Below, in pieces: positions 1-8,987 of a stretch of DNA of 64,000 nt; position 1 is the stretch's first letter; each line of letters begins with the position of its first letter. The stretch is from Psoroptes ovis. Lineage: Eukaryota > Arthropoda > Arachnida > Sarcoptiformes > Psoroptidae. Position numbers and translations under genes: made by a program. A model generated the notes under the pieces. It did no database searches, was not told where the DNA came from, and saw only the letters and a program-made list of their open reading frames with translations. Location of the stretch: assembly GCA_002943765.1 (NCBI GenBank), contig PQWQ01000007.1, positions 3,040,501 through 3,104,500 on the forward strand, given 5' to 3'.

Positions 1-534
1 TTTGCATACACAAACATTAACTTTACTTATTAATTATTGTAAATTTTTCATATAAATCTTTACTCATTTGGTCGATACACATGGTCCCTGTTGAGATTTT
101 TTTATAATAGAAGAAATAAAACTTTGATCAGAACTAAAAAATCTTAATGTAACCGAATAATTGTAAATGAAATTTCTTCTTCTTCAATTGTTGCAATCTA
201 TCAAAAATTGAAATACGAATTAAAATCACAAGTTGATTACTTGTTTTAACTTGACTTGTTTTTGCGAATGCTTCCAGAGTAATTCCGATATGATCTGATA
301 TATCGAAAATCCGTCAAATTTTAAATTATCTATTCTAGAACTTTCTTGTGATATGAAAAAAATTCGAAAATGACAAAGCAAATATCGAAACAATGTAATG
401 AAATTAATGAGTATTTGTGATTAGTTGTTCGAGTTCGACTAATTGTCGAATTAATTTACATGGTTCCAATTTAGATTCATATTTAAATTGTGAACGTTGT
501 TCATGTTTTAATTAATTAATCGTTTATGTTATTT
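1..534. other. Left edge, no gene seen
   Basis: AT-rich sequence without a usable reading frame or recognisable repeat. Its last bases form the left target-site copy of the LTR element that follows; the original uninterrupted locus would continue at 4121. Confidence 0.6.
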
Positions 535-540
535 GATTTG
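535..540. repeat. Target-site duplication of the LTR element (left copy)
   Basis: GATTTG immediately before the 5' LTR is repeated exactly as GATTTG at 4115-4120 immediately after the 3' LTR. A perfect 6-bp duplication is within the 4-6 bp range of LTR retrotransposon integrases and supports these element borders. Confidence 0.8.
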
Positions 541-922
541 TGTTGTGAAAATTTAAGTTAAAAAATTGGTTACGTTCTTTATGAATTTCACGATTAAAAT
601 TCCATAGAAAAAGTTCTAGAAAAAACGGTTGTAAAAGCACATGTCAAAAAGTTCGATTAACAACCGTCCACAAAAAAATTAAAGAATTAAGTTAAAAATT
701 GATTGTAATAGTTTGTTTTAGTTTTAATTAATGTAGAACAACAAATGATTGTAAGCTTTTCCATTTTTTGTAATAATGCTTGAATAATTTGTAATCCTTT
801 TTATAAATTTAGCAATAATAAAATTGATAGTTATTGATGGTTTTGAATTGATTAATTGATTTAAAATTGATGTTTTGGATTGATTCGGAACCTTTAATGA
901 AAAACCAGTCGTTTTCATTACA
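541..922 (+). repeat. 5' LTR, 382 bp
   Basis: Matches 3733-4114 at a constant offset of 3192 bases with no difference that I could see. Begins TGTTGTG, ends TTACA. A 64-codon minus-strand frame inside it is simply duplicated with the LTR and has no sign of being a gene. Confidence 0.88.
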
Positions 923-1081
923 ATTTTTATTATTGAATCATTTGCAAGTATAAGAAGATAAGAACAAATTTTTCACGAAGTCAGCAACAAGTAAAGAAAA
1001 TCAATCAAGAATTTAAAGTCGAAATTTCAATAAGTTAAAATTTATCATTGACAAGAACATAATTTGATCAAAAATCCAAAA
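923..1081 (+). other. Leader of the LTR element
   Basis: Untranslated stretch between the 5' LTR and the gag ATG. It begins ATTTTTATTATTGAATC, which does not look like the complement of a tRNA 3' end, so a standard primer-binding site is not visible. Confidence 0.6.
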
Positions 1082-3748
1082 ATGGAAGAAGTCAAAAAGC
1101 AATTAAGAATAATAAGAAGAAATATTACAAAAGGCATTAACAACAATTTTGAATTAGAAAAAGCGCAAGATCTAAAGACAAAGATGTTGGAATTGAATGA
1201 TCAATTATTGGATTTATATATCGCCAGTGATGAAGAAATTTCTTTAGAAAATGAAATGAAAATGGATTATTATAAAGAAAAAATAGATAAATTTATTAAA
1301 GCTAAAACAAAAGAAGACAGTGTCAATCCTGATGATGAAAATAATGATAATACCAATCAAACAAATGGAATTAATAATAATTTGAATCAAACAAATGATA
1401 ATAACACAAATGTTGAACAAAATCCACCAGTGGCAAGTCATCAGCCAGTACAAGAAGCAAGTCACAGCGTAACATCGAATCAACAAGAAATAAGATCATC
1501 TGAATCCATCAACCAAGTCATCAACATAAATGAAATTCCAAAATTCTCCGGTAAATATATAGATTGGTATACATTCAAGAATCTTGCCAAGCCCATGATC
1601 AACAACAGCAACATAAGCGAAATTCGAGCAAAGAATTTCCTGGTCCAATCACTTGACGAAGTATCTAAACGTAAAGTAATGCGATTACTTAATTCCAACG
1701 CATCTTTGAATGAATTGTGGAATAAATTGGAACAAGAATATGAAGATGAAGAAAAATTTCTGAATGAATGTAGACATGAGCTATCCAAATGTCCACAAGT
1801 TAGAAATGAAAATGATATCGTTGGATTAAGATCGGTCAAGTTAGCAGGCGAAGCAGTCCTCGGTGCAATCGAAAGCTTGGACAACATAAATAAAATGACA
1901 GAAGGTACAATGATCGATTCAATTGCTGAAAAATTCTATTACCGCGGTAACCGCGAAATAAGTGGTAAATCAAAATCATTTAGAGATGCGATCGAAAAAA
2001 TACAAGAAATGTACGATGAAGCTGAAAGATTCGCTAGAAAACGACCACAACAAACAGAAGCAAGACCACCAGCGACAGAAATTCGCCGTGCATCAATCAA
2101 CATGATAAACAACAACAGCAGAATTCGATGCAATTTTTGTGATCAAGAACATCAATCAATAAATTGTCCACATTTGAGCAATCCAGATTGGATCGTAACT
2201 AAAATCAGACAAAACAGATTATGCACTAAATGTATCAAACCAGGTCATTGGGCACGTGACTGTAGATCAAACATTGTGTGTTCAATTTGTAGCTATGGTC
2301 ATTCATCTTGTCTTCACGAAGCTGTACTAAGAATGAGTCCGACAAACAATCGATCAGCTCCAACACCACCAAGAGAAATTCACAACGAAGCATCGGCAGC
2401 AACAAATAATACAGCAGCAATCACATCCGCAAGCATAAGAGATGTTCATTCATCAGTAACAGCAGCACCGAACCAAGTATCAGCAAATTATCCAAATGCC
2501 AGTTCCATCAATACAAATACTGAATCAGCAACCAATCAAAGCGCATTCATTTCAGCCTTTGATATAAAAGAAGTAGCTACAAATCAAGTCGCAGCAATTT
2601 CCAACGTTGAAAATAATCCAATTGAAATAAAAATAATAGGCATTCAAAATTCAGATCGTCCAGTTCTGATTGGTGAATACAAAGAAGAAGAAGTAGAAAT
2701 TTTGCTTGATTCCGGCTCAAAAGCTAGCTTAATAAGTTCTTGTTTAATTAGTGATGAACCAACATTCCCAACATCAGCAATAGAAATCATTACTCCAGTG
2801 GATACTTCTTTAAAACAGACTATAGATCGTGGTATCAATATTAAGTTCACAAAAGATTCAACCAGTTGTGAATTAATGGCTAGAATATTTGATTCAAATC
2901 AAAAATTGATAATCATTGGTACTGATTATAAATACAAATTCTTTAGTCCAAGACCGAAAGTATTATATTTTAACACTGTGTTTGGCAAAGTAAAAATTGT
3001 AAGCTCAACTTTTAAGAATTCAGATTTGAAATGTATCGAAGAACATTGTTTGAATCCTAAAGCTGAAGAAAGCATTAGCAATCAAAACATTACTAGTATT
3101 AATCATGACAAAACCGACTCGACAGATATTAGCATTAAACCGATTGCCATCGACGAATCAAAAAATAATAATCGTACTTCAAAATTTGAAGTCAGTATCA
3201 TAAACACCAGTCAAGAATCAAATTATTCAGAACAGCTTAGTCAACCTCGAAATATTTCAAAGCCACAATTAGTTGAACATCAAGAGTCAAATTTTGATTT
3301 CAGTCAAAAAAAGAAGAACACAAAATCAACAAATATCAATGAATCAAAAGATGAATATGATCGCATAAGCAGAATGTTTCAAGTCAAAATAAACAAAAGT
3401 CCTAATTGTGCATTTGAAGTTAGCACCATTAATACCCGACAATCATCAATCAATCAAGAAAAATTTGAACACCCTAAAAATTCATCTGAAATAACAAAAT
3501 TTGAAGAATATCAACATCCTAATGTGGATTCTAGCTTTAATTTGGATAAAAGTCATGAACATATACAACATGGAATGAATATTGACAAATCAAGAGCACC
3601 AATAGTTTACGATGACAATTCATACAAGAACAAGTTTAATAATAATGAATTTGCTCCAGTTAAGATCAAGAAAAACGATTGTGAATATAATAAATTAATC
3701 AGAAGATATCTAATTGTTCCTCGGCCCGAGAATGTTGTGAAAATTTAA
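1082..3748 (+). CDS. BEL/Pao-type Gag-protease polyprotein without polymerase
   Basis: 888 residues from the first in-frame ATG (1082); the frame opens slightly earlier but only at a TTG. The N-terminal 60 residues are charged and probably helical, followed by an Asn/Gln-rich linker. From about residue 152 (IPKFSGKYIDWYTF) there is a capsid-like region of the DUF1759 type found in BEL/Pao Gag. Three CCHC/CCHH-like knuckles follow, first cysteines near residues 350, 381 and 400, in the spacing typical of BEL elements. An aspartic protease with LLDSGS (D543-S544-G545) and a following SLIS comes next. The last about 250 residues are Ser/Asn/Ile-rich and unrecognised. The frame runs 16 bases into the 3' LTR before its stop. 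Expected product: a particle-forming protein with processing protease but no means of reverse transcription. Confidence 0.82.
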   Translation: MEEVKKQLRIIRRNITKGINNNFELEKAQDLKTKMLELNDQLLDLYIASDEEISLENEMKMDYYKEKIDKFIKAKTKEDSVNPDDENNDNTNQTNGINNNLNQTNDNNTNVEQNPPVASHQPVQEASHSVTSNQQEIRSSESINQVININEIPKFSGKYIDWYTFKNLAKPMINNSNISEIRAKNFLVQSLDEVSKRKVMRLLNSNASLNELWNKLEQEYEDEEKFLNECRHELSKCPQVRNENDIVGLRSVKLAGEAVLGAIESLDNINKMTEGTMIDSIAEKFYYRGNREISGKSKSFRDAIEKIQEMYDEAERFARKRPQQTEARPPATEIRRASINMINNNSRIRCNFCDQEHQSINCPHLSNPDWIVTKIRQNRLCTKCIKPGHWARDCRSNIVCSICSYGHSSCLHEAVLRMSPTNNRSAPTPPREIHNEASAATNNTAAITSASIRDVHSSVTAAPNQVSANYPNASSINTNTESATNQSAFISAFDIKEVATNQVAAISNVENNPIEIKIIGIQNSDRPVLIGEYKEEEVEILLDSGSKASLISSCLISDEPTFPTSAIEIITPVDTSLKQTIDRGINIKFTKDSTSCELMARIFDSNQKLIIIGTDYKYKFFSPRPKVLYFNTVFGKVKIVSSTFKNSDLKCIEEHCLNPKAEESISNQNITSINHDKTDSTDISIKPIAIDESKNNNRTSKFEVSIINTSQESNYSEQLSQPRNISKPQLVEHQESNFDFSQKKKNTKSTNINESKDEYDRISRMFQVKINKSPNCAFEVSTINTRQSSINQEKFEHPKNSSEITKFEEYQHPNVDSSFNLDKSHEHIQHGMNIDKSRAPIVYDDNSYKNKFNNNEFAPVKIKKNDCEYNKLIRRYLIVPRPENVVKI

Positions 3749-4114
3749 GTTAAAAAATTGGTTACGTTCTTTATGAATTTCACGATTAAAATTCCATAGA
3801 AAAAGTTCTAGAAAAAACGGTTGTAAAAGCACATGTCAAAAAGTTCGATTAACAACCGTCCACAAAAAAATTAAAGAATTAAGTTAAAAATTGATTGTAA
3901 TAGTTTGTTTTAGTTTTAATTAATGTAGAACAACAAATGATTGTAAGCTTTTCCATTTTTTGTAATAATGCTTGAATAATTTGTAATCCTTTTTATAAAT
4001 TTAGCAATAATAAAATTGATAGTTATTGATGGTTTTGAATTGATTAATTGATTTAAAATTGATGTTTTGGATTGATTCGGAACCTTTAATGAAAAACCAG
4101 TCGTTTTCATTACA
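3733..4114 (+). repeat. 3' LTR, 382 bp
   Basis: Identical by eye to 541-922. Its first 16 bases encode the C-terminal residues of the gag-protease frame. The bases just before it (CCTCGGCCCGAGAA) are not a polypurine run, which is unusual. Confidence 0.88.
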
Positions 4115-4120
4115 GATTTG
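4115..4120. repeat. Target-site duplication of the LTR element (right copy)
   Basis: GATTTG, exact copy of 535-540. Confidence 0.8.
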
Positions 4121-4685
4121 TAATTGGTTTATATCGAAATTTTATTCAACCATTAGTATTCAGTGAATTAATAAAGCAAGTGAGTTTATCAAAAGCTCAT
4201 AAAACACATTTAAAAACTTGATATTTGCTGTTTATACGATTTTTTTTTTTGACGCTATTAACAATCAACATGAAGAATTCGTCATTTTATCACACGATGT
4301 ACATGATCATTTTTCGTGATGTGTGTGTCATTCTAAGTTACAACTGCATCACATAACTCAACAATTTAGCGTCAATCTACCTCTAGTTCAACTGTACCTT
4401 ATCAATATTGGAAAATTTTGTGATTTGTTTTTCGTCATATCTTTCATTTAAGTGAAAAATCTTGTTCGTTTTATTAATTGAAATCTTATTATTTTATTGA
4501 TATTTTTGACATTACACTCTAATTATGAATTTGACTTATTTGTGCTTTTAATTAATTAATTGTTTCATGCTCATTATAATCAACTGATAATTGAAAATCA
4601 CATCTTAATTACCCTAAACTGTATCTGACGAAGGATAGATGGCGTTGTTGTAGAACCGCATTGTCTAATGGTCATGCGAATCGAA
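4121..4685. other. No gene seen
   Basis: AT-rich sequence, stops in all frames, no clear repeat. It is the right flank of the LTR insertion. Confidence 0.5.
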
Positions 4686-4859
4686 ATGCATATGAATAGA
4701 AAACGAATCATCAATTTATTTACCAACGGTAATAGACCAGTGAAAATTGGTGAAATCTTAGGTGTTGAAAGAAATACAATCGATTAAATTATAAAAATAT
4801 ACAATGAAACTGGAAGGTCTGAAATCTTGATGGAAGCATTAATAATGAGGAAATATTAG
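4686..4859 (+). pseudogene. Decayed N-terminal helix-turn-helix of a Tc1/IS630-like transposase
   Basis: Reading from ATG 4686 gives a frame containing RKRIINLFTNGNRPVKIGEI, then LGVERNTID, a TAA at 4785, and in the same frame IIKIYNETGRSE before a TAG near 4857. This is the layout of the DNA-binding helix-turn-helix (pattern: R-K-I-I-x-L, I-G-E-I-L-G-V-x-R-x-T-I, I-I-K-x-Y-x-E-T-G) that opens many Tc1/mariner and IS630-family transposases. No DDE catalytic domain could be followed downstream and frame shifts seem to begin after the second half. A paired-like domain from another source cannot be excluded. Confidence 0.5.
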
Positions 4860-5637
4860 ACTAATATTTCGATTTTGATCAATATTTTGATTAATAATGA
4901 TGATGTTAGAGAAAAACGGATGACTCAGGTTCATGACTATAAGTTTATCAATTACTTGTATTGAACTTTATCAGATGTGTAAACGACGTTAATTAAATTA
5001 AGACTCGAATCAATATATAAATTATTCGAAAACTTGAATTTCAAAATTAATGGAAATTATTTTATTTTTTTTTATTTTTCATTTGAATTAATTAAAATTG
5101 TTATCGATAAATAAGCTCTTCAATTACCTGTCAAGCGACAGCTTGGGTTAAAATATTTCAAATTGGCGCGCAATTCACACTCATGTTTGAAGGTGAGAAA
5201 TATTGATAATTCACGGGCAAGCAATAGAAACAAGTTGAAACTTGAACAAATTTCAGGCATATTTAAGTGAAGCATGCAAAGGTTCTGTCCTTAATCAATT
5301 GAAATGTTGGTCTTAAGGATTGATGTGTTTTTGTTAATAGTTTGATTGTTTACATTTGATTGTTATTGTTATTTGTTTGATCAATACTCGTGGTTACCGT
5401 ATCAATTGTAATTATTTATTGTTAATTCATTATTCAATTTTTATTAATTTTAATTTTATCATTAGAAATAAAGATATCTATATATTCTGAAACGGCTGCA
5501 CAGTGATTTGGTCGCGTGACAATTACCCTCGTGCTTTATTTTATAGATGTCATAAGCTGGTTGTATGGTGACAGTGATGGTAAATGGCATATATAAAAGG
5601 CGAATAAAACAAAAGCAATTTCAGTCAATTTTATTAG
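4860..5637 (+). other. Intergenic, possible old LTR remnant at its right
   Basis: No reading frame. Near 5341-5515 a sequence ends with AATAAA (about 5466) followed by CTGCACAGTGATTTGGTCGC and GTGAC, which resembles an LTR 3' end next to a primer site as in BEL/gypsy elements. It lies just upstream of a BEL/Pao C-terminal relic, but no matching partner LTR was found. Weak. Confidence 0.2.
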
Positions 5638-5928
5638 AAAAAATTTAAATCGTATATTGAAGCCCGAAATGCTTTTCTACAAATAGAGGCGGTCATCAAC
5701 AATAGTCCGCTTCTATCGGACGATAATGATAATTTTATTAGTCCATTCGAATTATGCTTCTTCCGCAAAATGCATCCCATAATGATCGAAAATGATAATA
5801 TTGATCTAAATAAACATTGGATGCGGCAATCACAACTGCGATTACTGTTCGAAAAATACTGGCGATCGCAATATTTGTTCGAATTGAGCAACACAAAGCG
5901 GCATCCAGAGACGATATTTAAGATTTAA
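5638..5928 (+). pseudogene. BEL/Pao polyprotein C-terminus (end of integrase plus DUF5641)
   Basis: An open plus-strand frame of 96 codons, preceded by an in-frame TAG (5635) and ended by TAA (5926). It reads FLQIEAVINNSPLLSDDNDN then SPFELCFF, followed by WMRQSQLRLLFEKYWRSQYL and FELSNTKRHP. IEA-x-N-S/N-x-P-L-x-S-D-x-x-x-D-x-x-x-x-x-P-F, followed by a W-x-R/x-Q-L-x-x-x-F-x-x-x-W-x-x-x-Y-L-x-E-L block, is the signature of the junction between BEL/Pao integrase and the DUF5641 tail. Everything upstream (reverse transcriptase, RNase H, integrase core) is missing. It is not flanked by the LTRs at 541-4114 and looks like an older, separate insertion. Confidence 0.72.
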
Positions 5929-6176
5929 ATTTAATTAACTTTATTTTATTTAAAAAAATTATAACTACTTCTCAAATTGAATTGAATTGGCTTTTTATAA
6001 CCATGCTTTGTTTACAATTTGTCTGATTCAAAGTTAGAGATATAGAGATGGAGGTTTATGCCACCTAATGGTGACATGTATCTCTACATATATTTGTCAC
6101 TAAAAATCTCTGTTTTTAATCATCATATTTATATTCATATATTCAATTTTCAAAATCAACATAAAAATTCCTAACA
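5929..6176 (+). other. Possible Copia 5' LTR remnant
   Basis: No reading frame. It ends CCTAACA directly before GGTTATGG (6177-6184), the arrangement at the LTR/primer-site junction of insect Copia elements, whose primer site matches initiator tRNA-Met. The left LTR border cannot be placed, because no second copy lies in the window. Confidence 0.35.
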
Positions 6177-6180
6177 GGTT

Positions 6181-6450
6181 ATGGACTCCGCAGCTCCACG
6201 TATTACAATCTTGACATCAACATCTTTTGGACGCTGGTCGGCTGAAGTTGTCGCTGCGCTTCAAAGTCGAAATCTATATGAATACATATCAACTGATATT
6301 GCTGTTGATAAGTTTGAAGTTCAGAAGGATGCTCAAGTAAAATTAATCTTATACAATTCGATCGATGATGAGAATAGTCAAAGAATTAGATCCTGCCAAA
6401 AATCAAAACAAATATATGACTTGTTATGCCAATACCATCAATATTCCTAA
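6181..6450 (+). pseudogene. Ty1/Copia Gag N-terminal fragment
   Basis: 89 codons from ATG 6181, in frame to TAA 6448. The peptide has the Copia Gag (UBN2-type) pattern: FGRWSAEVVAALQSRNLYEY, then a D-V-K/Q-A-x-x-x-L-I-x-x-S-x-D-D-E-like middle (DAQVKLILYNSIDDENSQ), then IRSCQKSKQIYDLLCQYHQ, corresponding to the I-x-x-x-x-T-A-K-E-I-W-D-x-L-x-x-x-Y block. A full Copia polyprotein exceeds 1000 residues; here it stops after the first domain. The ATG overlaps the putative tRNA-Met primer site GGTTATGG, as in Drosophila copia. Best read as a truncated relic. Confidence 0.65.
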
Positions 6451-6659
6451 TAGATGATTTATTGATATGCAGAGTTAAACCAAGTAAAGATGATAATAAT
6501 AAATTGAATGATAATGCAATAATTTACAATTATAATAATTGACAATTAATAATATAACTAATTAACAATGGTTTCTCAGCTTGCTATCGATGATTGCTAT
6601 TAGATCGACTGATCAAGACTAACTTGCTTTTATATACACCTTATTAATCGATAAACATG

Positions 6660-6752
6660 GAAGTAAAGCTCGTTATCATTTAAACCAGCTAAAACCAGGA
6701 ATCGGTTTAAATCTTGGCATGCTCGCACATATTGGACGTTCATCTGTAAGGT
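6660..6752 (+). pseudogene. Possible Copia pre-integrase (GAG_pre-integrs) relic
   Basis: Around 6711-6752 two frames, joined by an apparent deletion, give WHAR followed by AHIGRSSVR, resembling the L-W-H-x-R-L-x-H-x-x motif before Copia integrase. It is 200-300 bp downstream of the Gag fragment, so it may be part of the same collapsed element. The sequence is too short and broken to be sure. Confidence 0.25.
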
Positions 6753-7493
6753 AAGTGTGAATTACGTCGAAGCATAATTGAATTAAAACTTAAGAATTTT
6801 GAAATCAATATAAATAGATTTCAAAAATCTAAATATTATTCATATATTTTAGTTTTGCTTTATTTTTAATTTGATTTGCCTTAATAAATTGTTCATTGAT
6901 AAGCTATTTGTAATCTTAAACTACTCCCCAATTCTAATCTGAATACATTTATAAATTTCATCATTCTGACCATTGCTTTGTGATATTTCGAGTATTGGAA
7001 ATTCGATATGAATTTAGGAAAATTAAAATTGACGGAATCACAATTTATTTCAATAAAAAAAATTTTTTTCGTTTTAAAGATATTAAAAATCCATGTTGAA
7101 AATAGCGACAAATTTTTCGTGAAAAAAAACTGAAAAAAGCCGCTATTCAACAAACAAATCGATATCGATTTTGAAATCAAGAAAATTGTACTGAAAATCG
7201 TTCATCATCAATCATGGTGTTTGTAATCATTTGGGTACATTTTTTTCGATGGAAATTTGTATGATCATTGAAATTCAATGACGGTTGTTGATTGATAATT
7301 ATTTTGATAGTTGTTGAATTATTATTTTTTTTTTTATCATTCGATGATATATTTTTTGAATTGAATGAAAAAAATCCATTCAATGATTGATTGGTTGGTC
7401 GATTCATTTCGATTTTACGATCGTATTTTCGTGTGTTTCGCTTTGCTTTTGTGTGCTTTCTAAGACTTGTAAAATTTATATTTTCCATAAAAA
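6753..7493. other. Upstream region of the glycosyltransferase gene
   Basis: AT-rich, no supported gene. The minus-strand frames across 6893-7539 are Lys/Asn-rich low complexity and overlap the glycosyltransferase start, so they are not called. No clear TATA box close to the ATG. Confidence 0.4.
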
Positions 7494-8816
7494 ATGGATC
7501 ATCCACCAAAACAACATAAATCATTGAATATATTGGCAATCGTTATGAATGCTGTTGGACATATAAATGCTTGTCAAGGATTATGTGATCTTTTGTTGGA
7601 CAAAGGACATCGTATAACATTTTTGATTGATGAAGAATTTGCTGGTCGTTTGACACCATTCGGTTATGAAGAACATCATTATTCAATGCCAAAACCAGTG
7701 ATTAAAGATGATGATTCAGGTGAAACTGTGGAATTTTGGCAATGGTTTGTTAAAAATAATGCACATTTATATCGTTTATCACCGATCGAACAGATGCAAA
7801 AGCTAAATCCATTAGTATTTCGTACTATGTTCGAACAACAAAAAAATATTGAACATATTTATCGCAAAGCAATTGATGATATTAATCCAGATTTGATTAT
7901 CAGTGATTGTTATGTTTGTTGTCCATCAATCATCATGTCTGGTAAACCATGGATTTGGTTGTTTTCGGCAGCACCATTAGCATTGCTACAAGATCCACGC
8001 TTGCCACCATATTATTCCGGTTTACCATCAAATGGTGATCAAAAAGAATGGGAAAAATTCCAACAAATAACAAATGAATCATTTAAATCATTGTATAATG
8101 ATATAAACAAATATTGTTTGGAAAAAGGAATGCAATCAATCAATAATCGTCTACATCCAACATCACCATATTTGAATATATTTATGTGGCCATTGGAATT
8201 TCGTTATGATATAATGAATAATTTACCGAAAAATTTTTTCGCCGTCGATAATTTAATGCGACGAACCAAACAACAGAAATTCACCATTCCAGAATCATTA
8301 GTGAATTTACCTGGAAAATTGATATTTTTTTCAATGGGATCATTTGGCTGTTCAAACATTGAATTAATGAAACGTTTAGTTGAAATATTTGCAAAATCAC
8401 CGAATCGTTTCATAATATCAAAAGGACCAATGAATTATTCATTACCAGAGAATATGTGGGGTGAACGTTTTTTGCCACAAAATTCAATAATACCATTAGT
8501 CGATTTAGTAATTACACATGGCGGTAATAATACTGTTACGGAAACATTTTATTTTGGTAAAAAAATGCTCATATTACCAACATTCGATGACCAATTCGAT
8601 AATGCACAAAGATTAATTGAAACAGGACTAGGTGCACGCTTGAATCCATTTCTTTCGAGTGAAAAAGAAATATTGGATATAATTGAATTATTATTAAATG
8701 ATGAACATTTAACTAAACGTATGAAACGTATTGGTGAACGTATACGTTCAAATGTTGAAGAAAAACAACGTTTAGTTGAACGAATCGAAGAATTGTGTAC
8801 AATCAATGATAATTAA
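7494..8816 (+). CDS. UDP-glycosyltransferase, soluble bacterial-like type
   Basis: 440 residues, single exon. GT1-family enzymes transfer sugar from a UDP-sugar to small lipophilic acceptors. The N-terminal acceptor half carries AIVMNAVGHINACQGLCDLL with the likely catalytic base His23. The C-terminal donor half carries the UDP-sugar signature: LVDLVITHGGNNTVTE (His342-Gly343-Gly344, Glu350) and LPTFDDQFDNAQR (Asp366-Gln367, the pair that binds the sugar). Arthropod ER-bound UGTs are about 500-530 residues with signal peptide and C-terminal membrane segment; this protein has neither and should be cytosolic, like bacterial macrolide-type enzymes and the mite UGTs reported to have come from bacteria. 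ATG 7494 is the first in frame. It converges on the zinc-finger gene, 171 bp away. Confidence 0.9.
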   Translation: MDHPPKQHKSLNILAIVMNAVGHINACQGLCDLLLDKGHRITFLIDEEFAGRLTPFGYEEHHYSMPKPVIKDDDSGETVEFWQWFVKNNAHLYRLSPIEQMQKLNPLVFRTMFEQQKNIEHIYRKAIDDINPDLIISDCYVCCPSIIMSGKPWIWLFSAAPLALLQDPRLPPYYSGLPSNGDQKEWEKFQQITNESFKSLYNDINKYCLEKGMQSINNRLHPTSPYLNIFMWPLEFRYDIMNNLPKNFFAVDNLMRRTKQQKFTIPESLVNLPGKLIFFSMGSFGCSNIELMKRLVEIFAKSPNRFIISKGPMNYSLPENMWGERFLPQNSIIPLVDLVITHGGNNTVTETFYFGKKMLILPTFDDQFDNAQRLIETGLGARLNPFLSSEKEILDIIELLLNDEHLTKRMKRIGERIRSNVEEKQRLVERIEELCTINDN

Positions 8817-8987
8817 CTTGCAAAAAAAAACATTGAATTCTTTTTGAATAGATTGAATTTCTCATAGAAATTTGGTAAAATTTATTAATTAATTAATTTT
8901 TAAAATTCAATTATTAATTATAATAGTGATGAAAATTGATTATAATATAATAAGCTCTATTTATTTTAAATCATCAATCGTTATCAT

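Larger units (their letters stand above)
541..4114 (+). mobile_element. Short BEL/Pao-like LTR retrotransposon carrying only gag and protease
   Basis: Complete element by structure: 382-bp direct repeats at each end, TG...CA termini with imperfect inverted ends (TGTTGTGAAAA at the left, TTTTCATTACA at the right), and a 6-bp target duplication. Between the LTRs lie a 159-bp leader and one 888-codon frame for Gag plus aspartic protease. Reverse transcriptase, RNase H and integrase are absent, whereas an autonomous BEL/Pao polyprotein is usually about twice as long. I find no tRNA-complementary primer site directly after the 5' LTR and no clear polypurine tract before the 3' LTR. The LTRs read as identical, so insertion was recent, presumably mobilised by enzymes supplied in trans (inference). 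Confidence 0.85.

Noticed and set aside
724..918. Minus-strand 64-codon frame, repeated at 3916-4110
   Set aside because: It is present twice only because it lies in the two LTRs; no motif or separate conservation.
1064..1081. Earlier start of the gag-protease frame
   Set aside because: Opens with TTG; the first ATG is at 1082 and fits a eukaryotic start.
7177..7539. Minus-strand 120-codon frame over the glycosyltransferase 5' end
   Set aside because: Lys/Asn-rich low complexity, antisense to a clear enzyme start, no domain.
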